Below, piece by piece: positions 9,368-18,016 of a DNA stretch of 64,000 nucleotides. The translations under genes were made by a program, and so were the position numbers. The first letter of the stretch is position 1. Each line of letters begins with the position of its first letter. The DNA comes from Natronobiforma cellulositropha (lineage in GTDB: Archaea > Halobacteriota > Halobacteria > Halobacteriales > Natrialbaceae). The notes under the pieces were generated by a model, which was not told the origin of the DNA, made no database searches, and saw only the letters and a program-made list of their open reading frames with translations. The stretch is taken from the NCBI RefSeq assembly GCF_025629245.1, contig NZ_JANZXN010000020.1, forward strand, positions 1,920 to 65,919, written 5' to 3'.

Positions 9368-10354
9368 TCAGTCGTGGCCGATGACGGCGGTCGGCTCGTA
9401 CGGTTCCTCGAGGTAGGCGAGGTCCGAATCGGAGAGGGAGAGTTCGGTGGCCTCGACGGCCTCTTCGAGGTGGGAGACGCTCGTCGCACCGACGATGGGC
9501 GCGGAGACGCCGTCCTGGTGACAGAGCCACGCCAGCGCGACCTGGGCCATCGAGACGTCCATGTCGGCGGCGAGTTCCTGGAGGCGCTCGTTGATCTCGC
9601 GGCCGCCGTTACCGAGGTAGGTGTCGTGGCGAGCGCTGTGGCGGTCGCGGTCGCTGTGGCCACGCTCCGTCGCGGTCAGCTCCTCGTGCGGTCTGGCCGC
9701 ACAGCCTCGGGCGAGCGGACTCCAGGGGATCATGCCGACGCCCTCGCGACGACACAGCGGGACCACCTCGCGTTCTTCCTCGCGGTACATGACGTTGTAG
9801 TGGTTTTGCATCGTCGCGAAGCGCTCGAGTCCGAGGCGGTCTGCGGTGTGGAGGTAGTCGGCGAGCTCGTGGGCCCACATCGACGACGCGCCGAGGTAGC
9901 GCACCTGTCCCCGCCGAACCGCGTCGTCGAGTGCGCGCATCGTCACCGCGGGCGGCGTCTCCGGACACCGGCGGTGGATCTGGTAGAGGTCGACCGTGTC
10001 GACGCCGAGACGCTCGAGACTCGCCTCGAGGTTCTGTTCGATGGACTTCCGGGAGAGTCCCGAGGCGTTCGGGTAGTCCTCGTCGGTCGGAAAGCGAACC
10101 TTGGTCGCGAGGACGAACTCGTCGCGGTCGTACTCGTCGACGACGGAACCCAGGACGCGCTCAGACTCGCCCGCCGAGTAGACGTTCGCGGTGTCGAAGA
10201 AGTTGACGCCGAGGTCGATAGCCCGCTCGAGGATCGCTCGCGACTCGTCTTCGTCTAGGACCCAGTCGCGCCAGGACGGCGAGCCAAAGCTCATACAGCC
10301 GAGACCGATCTTGCTGACGCTCACGCCAGTCGAGCCGAGTGTCGTATACTCCAT
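9368..10354 (-). CDS. Aldo/keto reductase
   Basis: 328-residue NADPH-dependent TIM-barrel oxidoreductase. The catalytic tetrad is visible: Asp54 and Tyr59 (NFFDTANVYS), Lys85 (VLATKVRF) and His127 (DLYQIHR). The closing segment IVGATSVSHLEEAVEA matches the cofactor-phosphate region of AKRs such as the YajO/Tas-like group. It is a close paralogue of the AKR at 35953-36939 (same length, same opening EYTTLG). The ATG at 10354 is preceded at close range by an AT-rich promoter-like stretch. The substrate is unknown; sugar or aldehyde reduction is the family-level expectation. Confidence 0.9.
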   Translation of the reverse strand: MEYTTLGSTGVSVSKIGLGCMSFGSPSWRDWVLDEDESRAILERAIDLGVNFFDTANVYSAGESERVLGSVVDEYDRDEFVLATKVRFPTDEDYPNASGLSRKSIEQNLEASLERLGVDTVDLYQIHRRCPETPPAVTMRALDDAVRRGQVRYLGASSMWAHELADYLHTADRLGLERFATMQNHYNVMYREEEREVVPLCRREGVGMIPWSPLARGCAARPHEELTATERGHSDRDRHSARHDTYLGNGGREINERLQELAADMDVSMAQVALAWLCHQDGVSAPIVGATSVSHLEEAVEATELSLSDSDLAYLEEPYEPTAVIGHD

Positions 10355-10402
10355 GTGGAATCCTCACACGACGCCACCAAAAGCCTTCGCATGGCAGCGC
10401 GG

Positions 10403-11923
10403 TCAGAACAGGCCGCTCGTGAGTGTCTCGAGGACGGGCCAGTAGAGGAGCCAGCTGAGCGTGGCGACGAGTGTGGCGAAGGCGAGCGTCAGCAGGCCGA
10501 GGAGGGTTACCTCGAGCAGGGAGAGCGGGCCGCGTTCGTAGGCGATGAGGACGGTCGAGAAGTTGAACGGGAAGATGATCGTCGCCGCGAGGACGAGCAG
10601 GAGGGTAAAGGAGAGGAACAGGGCGTTGATCTCGAGGACGGCGGCGAACTCGACGAACACCGGAAAGAGGATCAAGATGGCGGCGGCGATCGAGGAGAAA
10701 GAGCTACGCAGACCGATGGCGAAGAGGAAGAGAATCGCCAGGACGACGGCGGTGTGGCTGTCCGCGGGGACGACCGAGAAGACGACCCCGAGAACGAAAT
10801 CGAAGGCACCGACCGCCTGCATGACCTCGATCAGCGAGAGCATCGTCCCGATGAGAAACAGAAAGCCCCAGCTGAGGGTGCGAAACTCGTCGACAGTGAT
10901 GATCCGATACCAGGGCAGGGAGAAGATTGCGACGACGATCATCGCCGGAAGGATCGTCGGGATGCCGACGAACGAGCCGACGATCCAGAGGGAGATCGCG
11001 AACAGCAAACACGTGACGACGAAGCGCTGGTCGGGAGAGAGTGGCTGGGAGGAGACCGCGTCGGTCTCGAGCGAGTCCCCCGCCGAACCGCCCGCAGCCT
11101 CCCCATCGGTCGCCGCGGTCGCGTCCCGCTCGGGCGTGGGCGTGACCGTCACCGTGTCGCCGATCGAGAAGAGGCGACTCGAGGTGAGGACGATGCCGAC
11201 GTAGAGGGCGACGACCGGCGGAGCCATGAACAGCGCCCACTCGATCCAGGTGATCGGCCGGACCATCGAGTCGATGAGTTCCGCAGTCAGTACCGACATC
11301 CCGCCGCCGGTCATCAACGCCAGCGAGACCATCGGGTTGACGTGGCCGACCAGGAAGTAGCCCACGCGCCTGAACGGACTGTCGTCACCGAGACCGTAGG
11401 TCTCGTTGATCTGGTCGACGACGGGCATGAACGCGACCGCACGGGCCATCCCCGACGGCATGAGAAACGCCAGGAGGAGGATCGCAGACGAGAGCCGCCA
11501 GAACGACGACCGGGGCGTACTCGTCGCGGTCGTGAGCCGGTTGGCGACCCACTCGTCGAGACCGACCTTCGAGACGCTCTTGCCGAGTAGTAACAACAAC
11601 AGGAGGAAGAAGACGAGCGAGTCCGAGAAGCCGGAGGCCGCCTGTGAGAACGACTCTGCAGTTCCGAGGACGTAGAGTAAGACGACACAGAGGACGCTCG
11701 AGATCTCGTAGGGTACCGGTTTCGTGATCCAGAGGACGACCGTCGCGAGGAATACCGCGAGAACGGCCTGAATCTGGGAGTCGAGACCGGACGGGGCGAG
11801 GACGCCGACGACGAGGATGGCAGTGGCTCCGGTGATCCCGAGCGACTGGACCAGGCTCGCTGTGGTACGCCTGAAGAGTGTCACTGTTGGTCGAACGTAC
11901 GCAGAAGGACCAATCTCGAGCAC
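10403..11923 (-). CDS. SLC13/DASS-family anion transporter (sulfate/dicarboxylate type)
   Basis: About 506 residues with some 11-13 hydrophobic segments, a typical DASS (divalent anion:Na+ symporter) size. Recognisable parts are the first helices (ILVVGVLAPSGLDSQIQAVLAVFLATVVLWITKPVPYEI), where the ITKPVPYE motif is characteristic, the FFLLLLLLGKSVSKVGLDEWVANRL segment, and GGGMSVLTAELIDSM. A hydrophilic acidic loop (near 11050-11150) separates two halves. The likely substrates are sulfate, citrate-cycle dicarboxylates or similar, with Na+ coupling. An in-frame GTG at 11887 (VTLFRRT) is an alternative start nearer the first helix. The neighbouring genes do not pin down the substrate. Confidence 0.85.
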   Translation of the reverse strand: MLEIGPSAYVRPTVTLFRRTTASLVQSLGITGATAILVVGVLAPSGLDSQIQAVLAVFLATVVLWITKPVPYEISSVLCVVLLYVLGTAESFSQAASGFSDSLVFFLLLLLLLGKSVSKVGLDEWVANRLTTATSTPRSSFWRLSSAILLLAFLMPSGMARAVAFMPVVDQINETYGLGDDSPFRRVGYFLVGHVNPMVSLALMTGGGMSVLTAELIDSMVRPITWIEWALFMAPPVVALYVGIVLTSSRLFSIGDTVTVTPTPERDATAATDGEAAGGSAGDSLETDAVSSQPLSPDQRFVVTCLLFAISLWIVGSFVGIPTILPAMIVVAIFSLPWYRIITVDEFRTLSWGFLFLIGTMLSLIEVMQAVGAFDFVLGVVFSVVPADSHTAVVLAILFLFAIGLRSSFSSIAAAILILFPVFVEFAAVLEINALFLSFTLLLVLAATIIFPFNFSTVLIAYERGPLSLLEVTLLGLLTLAFATLVATLSWLLYWPVLETLTSGLF

Positions 11924-11984
11924 TTAGCGATTCCGGTTGCGCCGAGGACCGTACAGTTATTCACCGGGAGTGCGAGGAGTGGAC

Positions 11985-12422
11985 ATGCAAGAGGTCGAAG
12001 TCTCGTACGTGATCGAAGGTGCGGTGAGCGACGTCGACGCCGAACTCTCACCGGAACGGATCGTCGAGTACACGGGCGTGTACGAACTCGAGTCGACCGA
12101 ACGAGTGGGCGAAACGACGGTCGCCCGCGTCTGGCTGAACGAGGTGGAGACCGAACTCGAGTTTCGCTGTGACGATCGGTACTACGCGTTCGAGCAGCGT
12201 GGCACCGACGGCGTCTTCTCGGAGATGGGGACCTGGATCACGCTCGAGGAGGTGAGCGAGACCGGAGACGGGGCAGCGACACGCGTCACCGCACGGTCGG
12301 CGTTCACCTTCGGCTCGAGGCTGTCGGTTCTCATCGATCGCCTCGCGATTGGCTCGCGCCGTCGCGAACTCGAGCGTATCCTCGACAACCTCGCCGTCGC
12401 CGTCACCGAAGATGGACAGTGA
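11985..12422 (+). CDS. SRPBCC-family (START-like) conserved haloarchaeal protein
   Basis: 145 residues with the opening pattern MQEVEVSYVIEGAVSDVDAELSPERIVEYTGVYE, typical of the haloarchaeal SRPBCC/polyketide-cyclase-like proteins, a helix-grip fold with a hydrophobic cavity. No catalytic residues can be assigned. The start at 11985 was preferred to an in-frame ATG at 11937 because a TATA-like ACAGTTATT (about 11953-11961) lies roughly 25-30 bases before it, and because the extra N-terminal residues look non-conserved. It is divergent from the SLC13 transporter and convergent with the tct operon. Confidence 0.65.
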   Translation: MQEVEVSYVIEGAVSDVDAELSPERIVEYTGVYELESTERVGETTVARVWLNEVETELEFRCDDRYYAFEQRGTDGVFSEMGTWITLEEVSETGDGAATRVTARSAFTFGSRLSVLIDRLAIGSRRRELERILDNLAVAVTEDGQ

Positions 12423-12477
12423 CAGAGGAGTCAGCGTAGGTTGAAACACCGGTAGCCGGGGTGAGGACTCGAGTGAA

Positions 12478-12671
12478 AGCGGAGGCGGTGAGGAGAGCGG
12501 CGGACGGAAGGGGAGGCGGTGAGGAGAACGGCGGACGGAAGGGGAGGCGGTGAGGAGAACGGCGGACGGAAGGGGAGGCGGTGAGGAGAACGGCGGACGG
12601 AAGCGGAGGCGGTGAGGAGAGCGGCGGACGGAAGCGGAGGCGGTGAGGAGAGCGGCGGACGGAAGCGGAGC
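12478..12671. repeat. 31-bp tandem repeat, about 6 copies
   Basis: The GGAGGCGGTGAGGAG core starts at 12481, 12512, 12543, 12574, 12605 and 12636, an exact 31-bp period, with a partial seventh copy at 12667. Copies vary at two places only: AAGGGG versus AAGCGG, and GAGAAC versus GAGAGC. The variants are grouped rather than mixed, which suggests stepwise duplication. The array has no spacers, so it is not CRISPR. It fills most of the gap between two convergent genes. The strand is purine-rich, and the complementary strand reads through in all frames without stops. Confidence 0.95.
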
Positions 12672-12717
12672 GTGTCACTCGAGTGCACAGCTGACCGCAG
12701 AAAAGCGATGGTCCGCC

Positions 12718-14235
12718 TCAGGAACGGTTGAGGCGGCGCTTCACTGCCGGCACGACGAACGGTAAGAGCAAGATGGCGACGATCATCAACGTCAGCGAGA
12801 GCGAGATCGGGCGTCCGGGGTCGACGAAGATCCACGGTGATCCGCCGGAGATCTGGAACGAGCGGTAGAGGTTCGATTCGACGATCGGTCCCAGGACGAC
12901 GCCGAGGACCAGCGCGATGACCGAGTAGTTGTGCTGGACGATGAAGTAGCCGAGGATGCCGAAGAGGAACACCGTGATGATGTCCATGAAGTTCCCACGG
13001 AGACCGAGACTCCCGAAGATGGCGAGTACCATCACGATCGGCACCAGGTAGTGGGTGTTGATCTTGGTGACGAACTCGATTCTCGTCATGAGCGCCAGGC
13101 CGACGATGACGATGATGACGTTCCCGATCAGGAGCGCGACGAAGAAACTGTAGGTCGTCGCCAGGTGGGCCTCTGGAGAGAACAGGTCCGGGCCAGGCTG
13201 GAGACCGTGCATCAACAACGCACCGAGCAAGAGTGCGGTCACGCCACTGCCGGGAATGCCGAACGAGAGCGTCGGGATGAGCGAGCCAGCACAGGTCGCA
13301 CTGTTCGACGCCTCAGAGGAGATGACACCACGGATGTTCCCCGTTCCGAAGGTGCCTGGGTCCGGGTCGGAACGCATCGCTTCGGCGTAGGCGATGAAGT
13401 TCGAGACGGACGCCCCGGCACCGGGCATTGCGCCGACGGCCATGCCGATGACGGCGGACTTCGCGACCGTGAGCGGTCTGGTGACAGTCTCCTTCGCACC
13501 GTCGAGGATACTGCCGACTTCCGCCGCACCACCATCGGTCGAGGTGTTCTTCGCGATCGATCCACCCTCGCCGGAGAGTTTGATCATCTCGGCGACGGCG
13601 AACAGACCGATGAGGACGGCCGCGAAACTGATGCCGTCGTAGAGGTGCATACTGATCGGATAGCGGAAGTTCGCGGACATCGGCGCGATACCGATGCTGG
13701 TGATCATCAGCCCGAAACTCCCGACGGTGATCCCTTTCACCATCGAGTCGCCGGAGACGACGGTGATCATCGCCAGTCCGAGGACGGCGACCAGGAGGTA
13801 CTCGGGCGTCCCGAACGCCAGCACGATGGTGGTGAGAAACGGCACCAGCAGGAACAAGATTGCGATCGAGATCAGGCCACCGATCGACGAGGAGACCGCA
13901 GAGGATGCGAGTGCCGTCTTCGCGAGCCCTCTGCGTGACATCGGATAGCCATCGAACGTCGTCGCGGCCGCACTCGCCGTCCCGGGTGCGTTGAGCAAGA
14001 TGGCAGCGACGCTCCCCCCGTAGAGCGCGCCGAGATAGATCGAGATGAAGAGGATGATCGCGTTCCCCCCACCCAGCGGTGCGCTGATCGGCAGCAAGAT
14101 GGCGATACCGATGATCGCCCCGAGTCCTGGAATCGCACCCAGCACGATGCCGAGGCAGATGCCGATGAAGACGTACACGAGCGTCGGCCAGCTAAATACG
14201 ATCTCGAATCCCTGGACGAGTTCGGCGAACGTCAT
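12718..14235 (-). CDS. tctA: Tripartite tricarboxylate transporter large membrane subunit (TctA family)
   Basis: 505-residue integral membrane protein forming the translocation channel of a TTT secondary transporter, which takes up carboxylates delivered by a TctC binding protein. The family signature GIVLGAIPGLGAIIGIAI lies at residues ~28-45, followed by GALYGGSVAAILLNAPGTASA; the second repeat contains GMAVGAMPGAGASVSNFIAYA and SNSATCAGSLIPTLSFGIPGSG. Its ATG overlaps the stop of the small subunit gene in an ATGA, so the two are translationally coupled. The order of transcription is tctC-tctB-tctA. The substrate (citrate, tartrate, aromatic acid or other) cannot be read from sequence, but the downstream island suggests an organic acid that is then degraded. 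Confidence 0.93.
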   Translation of the reverse strand: MTFAELVQGFEIVFSWPTLVYVFIGICLGIVLGAIPGLGAIIGIAILLPISAPLGGGNAIILFISIYLGALYGGSVAAILLNAPGTASAAATTFDGYPMSRRGLAKTALASSAVSSSIGGLISIAILFLLVPFLTTIVLAFGTPEYLLVAVLGLAMITVVSGDSMVKGITVGSFGLMITSIGIAPMSANFRYPISMHLYDGISFAAVLIGLFAVAEMIKLSGEGGSIAKNTSTDGGAAEVGSILDGAKETVTRPLTVAKSAVIGMAVGAMPGAGASVSNFIAYAEAMRSDPDPGTFGTGNIRGVISSEASNSATCAGSLIPTLSFGIPGSGVTALLLGALLMHGLQPGPDLFSPEAHLATTYSFFVALLIGNVIIVIVGLALMTRIEFVTKINTHYLVPIVMVLAIFGSLGLRGNFMDIITVFLFGILGYFIVQHNYSVIALVLGVVLGPIVESNLYRSFQISGGSPWIFVDPGRPISLSLTLMIVAILLLPFVVPAVKRRLNRS

Positions 14236-14735
14236 AGCAGGAAGCCTCGATCGATGTTGAAGTTAAACACGTGCAGGAACACCAGCGTGATCACGTAGCT
14301 GAGGGCGGTCAGGAACGCGATCAGGTACCACTTGATCTCGAACCAGAGGAGGTACGCGGCGACGAACAACGGGGTGATCCAGACGAACCCGATCGAGAGA
14401 CCGACCAGGACGTACAGGCCCGTGAGTAACGTGGTGAACAGTTCGTTGCCGATCGGCCTATCGACCGTCTGGTCCTCGAGTTCCGCATCGTCTTCGAGTT
14501 CGTCGTCGAACGAGCCAACGCTGATCGACCCGGTGACGACCGTCTGGAGAGCCGAAGGGAGGTGATGGCGCACGAGCAGGAGGCCCGAACCCACCATCGT
14601 GACCGTCGCAGTGATCTGCGGGAACATCCTCGTGTTCTCCGGATAGTCGTACGAGGTGACGAACATGTACGCTGCGATCACCATCATCCCGATGAGGAGC
14701 GCCTGTTCTGAGTATGCTAGCTTTTTGAAATACAT
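14232..14735 (-). CDS. tctB: Tripartite tricarboxylate transporter small membrane subunit (TctB family)
   Basis: 167 residues with four hydrophobic helices: one near the N terminus (ALLIGMMVIAAYMFVTSYDYP), one at ~40-55, and a pair in the C-terminal third (LLTGLYVLVGLSIGFVWITPLFVAAYLL and YLIAFLTALSYVITLVFLHVF). The layout 1+1+2 helices with a central acidic loop is typical of TctB, which pairs with TctA in the membrane. It sits between tctC (85-base gap) and tctA (ATGA overlap). Sequence conservation in TctB is weak, so the position in the operon carries much of this call. Confidence 0.88.
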   Translation of the reverse strand: MYFKKLAYSEQALLIGMMVIAAYMFVTSYDYPENTRMFPQITATVTMVGSGLLLVRHHLPSALQTVVTGSISVGSFDDELEDDAELEDQTVDRPIGNELFTTLLTGLYVLVGLSIGFVWITPLFVAAYLLWFEIKWYLIAFLTALSYVITLVFLHVFNFNIDRGFLL

Positions 14736-14820
14736 GGATCAGTGATTGTGGTGTACGGTTGATAGTGTGAAACAGTCACCCTCGCACGTGAGTGGTGATA
14801 GCCGTGACGACGGTGCGAGG

Positions 14821-15960
14821 TTAGATTCCCATCTCTTCGCGAAGCATGTCGATGTCGACGGCCTCCGGAATCGCCTCGAGTGCGCCGTGCCAGCTCTCGC
14901 GACACTCCTCGATGCCACCGAAGGTGACGTCGTTGCCCGTGTCCTCTGCCCACTCCGCGGTGGCCTCGGAGTTACACGCCTCTTCGAGTGCTTCGGCGAT
15001 GATCTGCCGGGGTTCCTCGGGAGTTCCCGGTGGTGCGAGCCACGCACGCGAGAGGACGAGGTAGTCCATGTCGTCGAAGCCGTAGTCGGTGACCGAGGGG
15101 AGTTCGGTCGTGATACCACCGTACGAGGAGACGTCGGCGATGATGTCGACGCTGCCGTCTTCCATGAACGGAACGGCCGCCGGCTCGGAGACGAGTCCAA
15201 CCGGAATCTCACCGGAGGCGACCGCCTGTGCGATGTCGCCGGAGCCGTCGTAGGAGACGTACTCCTCCCACGCGAGACCGTGGTTCTCTCGAGCGACGAC
15301 GGAGGCGACGTGGGTCGCCTGGCCGTGCTGGTGTGCGCCGATGGTGGTCAGGTCGCCGGACTGGTACATGTCGACGGCGTCCTGGTAGTCGATGCCGAGG
15401 TCGGGGTTGGCCATGACGACGTTCGTGTTCAGGCCCATGATCCCGACCGGTTCGAAGTTCTCGTACTCGATGTCGAAGTTCTCCGGTGCGGCGACGTAGC
15501 CCAGCATCGAGGTGCCTGGGGGGACACCGAAGCCGAGCGTGTGGCCGTCCGGGTCGGAGTTGTACGCGTCGGTCAGCCCGAGTGCACCACCAGCACCTTC
15601 GATGTTGTCGATAGCGATCGTCGTATCGATGTACTGTGACGTTTCCGGTGCGAAGTGCCTCGCGTAGATGTCGGTCCCACCACCGGGACCGAACGGAACG
15701 ACGAGTCGAATGTTCTCGCTCGGGAAGTCGTCACCGCCGCCGTTTCCGTTGCCGCCGTCGTCACTGCCGCCGGAGTCGTCGTCGCCGTTGCCCGTACAGC
15801 CGGCGAGTCCGAACGCCGAGACGGCACCGACGCTCGCGAGGAACGCTCGGCGGTTCGCGCGTGACGTGACATCCGCTCTACTACTCTCTGCCTGTGGCTT
15901 GTTACGCCCCATAGAGCTATCCATTGCAGTAGCTGTATTTGAACGTTTTGGTTCGATCAT
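14821..15960 (-). CDS. tctC: TTT transporter substrate-binding lipoprotein (TctC family)
   Basis: Extracytoplasmic solute-binding protein of the Bug/TctC type. It has a Tat signal with lipobox: twin Arg in NRRAFLASVGAVSAFGLAGC, then an Asp/Gly-rich linker, so it should be membrane-anchored through the lipid-modified Cys. The Bug fold signatures ENIRLVVPFGPGGGTDIYAR and DNIEGAGGALGLTDAYNSDPDG bind the substrate carboxylate in this family. The first of three possible Met (15960, 15924, 15912) is annotated; a strong TATA (CATATAAAG at 15997-16005, minus strand) is about 40 bases before the first and 75 before the second. It leads the tctCBA operon. Confidence 0.92.
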   Translation of the reverse strand: MIEPKRSNTATAMDSSMGRNKPQAESSRADVTSRANRRAFLASVGAVSAFGLAGCTGNGDDDSGGSDDGGNGNGGGDDFPSENIRLVVPFGPGGGTDIYARHFAPETSQYIDTTIAIDNIEGAGGALGLTDAYNSDPDGHTLGFGVPPGTSMLGYVAAPENFDIEYENFEPVGIMGLNTNVVMANPDLGIDYQDAVDMYQSGDLTTIGAHQHGQATHVASVVARENHGLAWEEYVSYDGSGDIAQAVASGEIPVGLVSEPAAVPFMEDGSVDIIADVSSYGGITTELPSVTDYGFDDMDYLVLSRAWLAPPGTPEEPRQIIAEALEEACNSEATAEWAEDTGNDVTFGGIEECRESWHGALEAIPEAVDIDMLREEMGI

Positions 15961-15996
15961 GAAGGTTTTCGATAGTGGCGTGTTCGAGATGTTTTA

Positions 15997-16005
15997 CTTT
16001 ATATG
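15997..16005 (-). promoter_or_regulatory. TATA box of the tctCBA operon
   Basis: Minus-strand CATATAAAG in a locally AT-rich stretch. Transcription would start near 15975, giving a short leader to the first ATG at 15960. Confidence 0.6.
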
Positions 16006-16184
16006 TTGATTGCGTGTGTGCCCAAATGCAAACGATACCACGACCGAGGATCGGTCGTCGCGAGAGACGAGCCAGGGAGTCCCCCGCGTCGACGACTCGA
16101 GTGAACGGACGACTCCGACGGCGACTCGACGACCTGGCGGCGACTCGAGGGCGAGTGGATCTCAGAGCGGAAGACGGCGAGAAC

Positions 16185-16595
16185 TCACTCTGAAACTGCA
16201 GACCGGACGAGCGACTCGAACTCGTCACCGTCGATCTCGTAGACGGTGTATCCCATGACGGTTCGTTTCTTCAGAATCGGGCCGACCTCCTCGCCGTCGA
16301 CGACGATCTGCCAGTGGCTCCCCTCGGTCACGTTCTTGCCGACGATGCGAACGTCTGTCTCGAGTTCGTCCGCCAGGTCGCGAACCCGCGAGTAGGCGAT
16401 CGATCCGTCGAGAAACCGGGAGGGACGAAACGGTCGGAGACCGTACCGTTCGAACTCCTCGATCGCGTCCTGCCACCACGTCGGCAGTTCGTCAACGTCG
16501 ACCTCCTCGTACGGATCGTCGGCCGTCTCGCCGGCCTCGCGGTGGCGAAGGTCCTCGATACTCGCAGGCTCTGACTCCGGAGGGTCACGTGTCAT
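16185..16595 (-). CDS. Conserved haloarchaeal hypothetical protein
   Basis: 136 residues, acidic N-terminal half (EDLRHREAGETADDPYEEVDVDELPTWW) followed by a compact region (RPFRPSRFLDGSIAYSRVRDL and WQIVVDGEEVGPILKKR). I recognise no enzyme family or motif. The start at 16595 is chosen because upstream the frame only mirrors the NicX-like gene and a TATA-like TATATA lies about 25 bases before (near 16620). It is transcribed towards tctC, 224 bases away, and divergent from the NicX-like gene, so a regulatory or accessory role is possible but unproven. Confidence 0.6.
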   Translation of the reverse strand: MTRDPPESEPASIEDLRHREAGETADDPYEEVDVDELPTWWQDAIEEFERYGLRPFRPSRFLDGSIAYSRVRDLADELETDVRIVGKNVTEGSHWQIVVDGEEVGPILKKRTVMGYTVYEIDGDEFESLVRSAVSE

Positions 16596-16745
16596 AGCTG
16601 GTTGTACTCTCGCCGACGTATATACCTCTAGGGGAGAAACGCCGTGGGCCTGCAAGCCACACCGTCCGACGGCCACCAGTATGCACACCAGGGAGAACGT
16701 GTGAGAGGACACCCGCGGAAAACCACGGGAGATGGCCAAGCGAAG

Positions 16746-16753
16746 TTTATATG
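16746..16753 (+). promoter_or_regulatory. TATA box of the M29/NicX-like gene
   Basis: TTTATATG about 30 bases before the ATG at 16782; it decides this start over the open frame that continues to 16644 and implies a nearly leaderless mRNA. Confidence 0.65.
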
Positions 16754-16781
16754 TGGGTCGGATTCGACGGTACAGACCGCA

Positions 16782-17786
16782 ATGTCCAATCTGTGGAGTC
16801 AGGACGACTTCGTTCGCTACGCCGACGCAGCGTCGAAGCCGGGTCGTCTGCAAGAGATTATCCAGAACACGCACAAGATCCTCGAGTACCGCCTCACCGG
16901 CGAGGAAGAGCGAGCACACATCCTCACCGACACGAACGTCAGCCCGCTCATCTACCACACGGTCGCGGGCATCCTCTCGACGATGGGCGTCGAGCCGACG
17001 ATTTCGATTATTCAGAAACTCGACGCGCCCAACAACGAACCCACGAAGGAGGTCTCGGCGGGTGTGAAAGAGACCGACGTGATCGTCAACCTGATGACGT
17101 TCACCGTCAGCCACGCCGCCGCCGTCGAACACGCACGGTACGACCTCGGCGTCGACTACATTCTCCTCGCCGACCCGACCGAGGACTCCTTCACGCAGGG
17201 AGCGATCACCGCAGACCCCGCCGAAGTCGACGGCTTCACCGACGAGGTCGCCGACATTCTGGAGGAAGCCGACTGGATCGAAGTGACCTCGCCGTACGGC
17301 ACCGACGTCGAGTTCAGTATCGAGGGCCGCCGACAGGTCCGCGCCCGGTTCCCGATGGGTGAGACACCCACCTGTCCGATCGAAGAGACCGTCAACGGCA
17401 CCATCGTCCACGAGAGCTTCATGATGGGCGTCGGCATCCTCGACGACCCCATCATCTGGGAGGTCGAAGAGGGGCGCATCCAGGAGATCCGCGGCGGCAA
17501 AGAGGCGCGCGCACTCGAGCGCTACATCGACCGCCACGGCGACGAGAACTCCTACTGGATCGGCGAGTTCTCCGCGATGACCCAGCCGAACGCCCGCCCG
17601 AACGGCAACTACATCGAACACAAGCAGGTCCGCGGCGGCGTCCACTTCGCCTGCGGGACGGGGACGAACCTCGGCGGTCAGTACCGCAGTTCGCTCCACC
17701 TCGACGGCATCCAACTCGAGCCGACCGTCGTCGTCGACGGCGTGACGCTCATCGAAGACGGCGAGTACCGACTCGAGAACTTCTAA
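16782..17786 (+). CDS. M29 aminopeptidase / NicX (2,5-dihydroxypyridine dioxygenase)-like metalloenzyme
   Basis: 334-residue protein of the COG2309 group, which includes M29 leucyl aminopeptidases and the ring-cleaving Fe(II) enzyme NicX of nicotinate degradation. The C-terminal metal-site region is clear: IGEFSAMTQPNARP, then RGGVHFACGTG, then SSLHLDGI, where the His-x-Asp pair (HLD) corresponds to metal ligands in both branches. Sequence alone does not decide between peptidase and ring-opening oxygenase. Position next to the tct operon and upstream of the amidohydrolase/Rieske pair favours a catabolic role on a small ring or amide compound (inference). The start is set by the TATA at 16746. 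Confidence 0.75.
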   Translation: MSNLWSQDDFVRYADAASKPGRLQEIIQNTHKILEYRLTGEEERAHILTDTNVSPLIYHTVAGILSTMGVEPTISIIQKLDAPNNEPTKEVSAGVKETDVIVNLMTFTVSHAAAVEHARYDLGVDYILLADPTEDSFTQGAITADPAEVDGFTDEVADILEEADWIEVTSPYGTDVEFSIEGRRQVRARFPMGETPTCPIEETVNGTIVHESFMMGVGILDDPIIWEVEEGRIQEIRGGKEARALERYIDRHGDENSYWIGEFSAMTQPNARPNGNYIEHKQVRGGVHFACGTGTNLGGQYRSSLHLDGIQLEPTVVVDGVTLIEDGEYRLENF

Positions 17787-18016
17787 TCCGAACCCACCCA
17801 CACCACCGACCCCCGTCCAACCCTGGACGTGGACATCCACACACCCACCGTCTCCGGACACGCCGGGGACGGCCCACTGTTGCGCTCACAGCCTCGAGCG
17901 ATGGTGCGGCTGGCGAGTTCGGACACACTGGGCCAGCGGCCGCTTTCTGTCTCGAGCGTGACTATCGACACATATAACCTCCGAGCCGAGAAGGTATCGG
18001 AAGGGTTCGAACAACC

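Noticed and set aside
12423-12717. 31-bp repeats as a CRISPR array
   Set aside because: Copies are directly adjacent with no spacers and no cas genes are near.
16185-17861. A 558-residue minus-strand frame opposite the NicX-like gene
   Set aside because: Only the final 136 residues (start 16595) look like a real protein; the rest mirrors the opposite gene.
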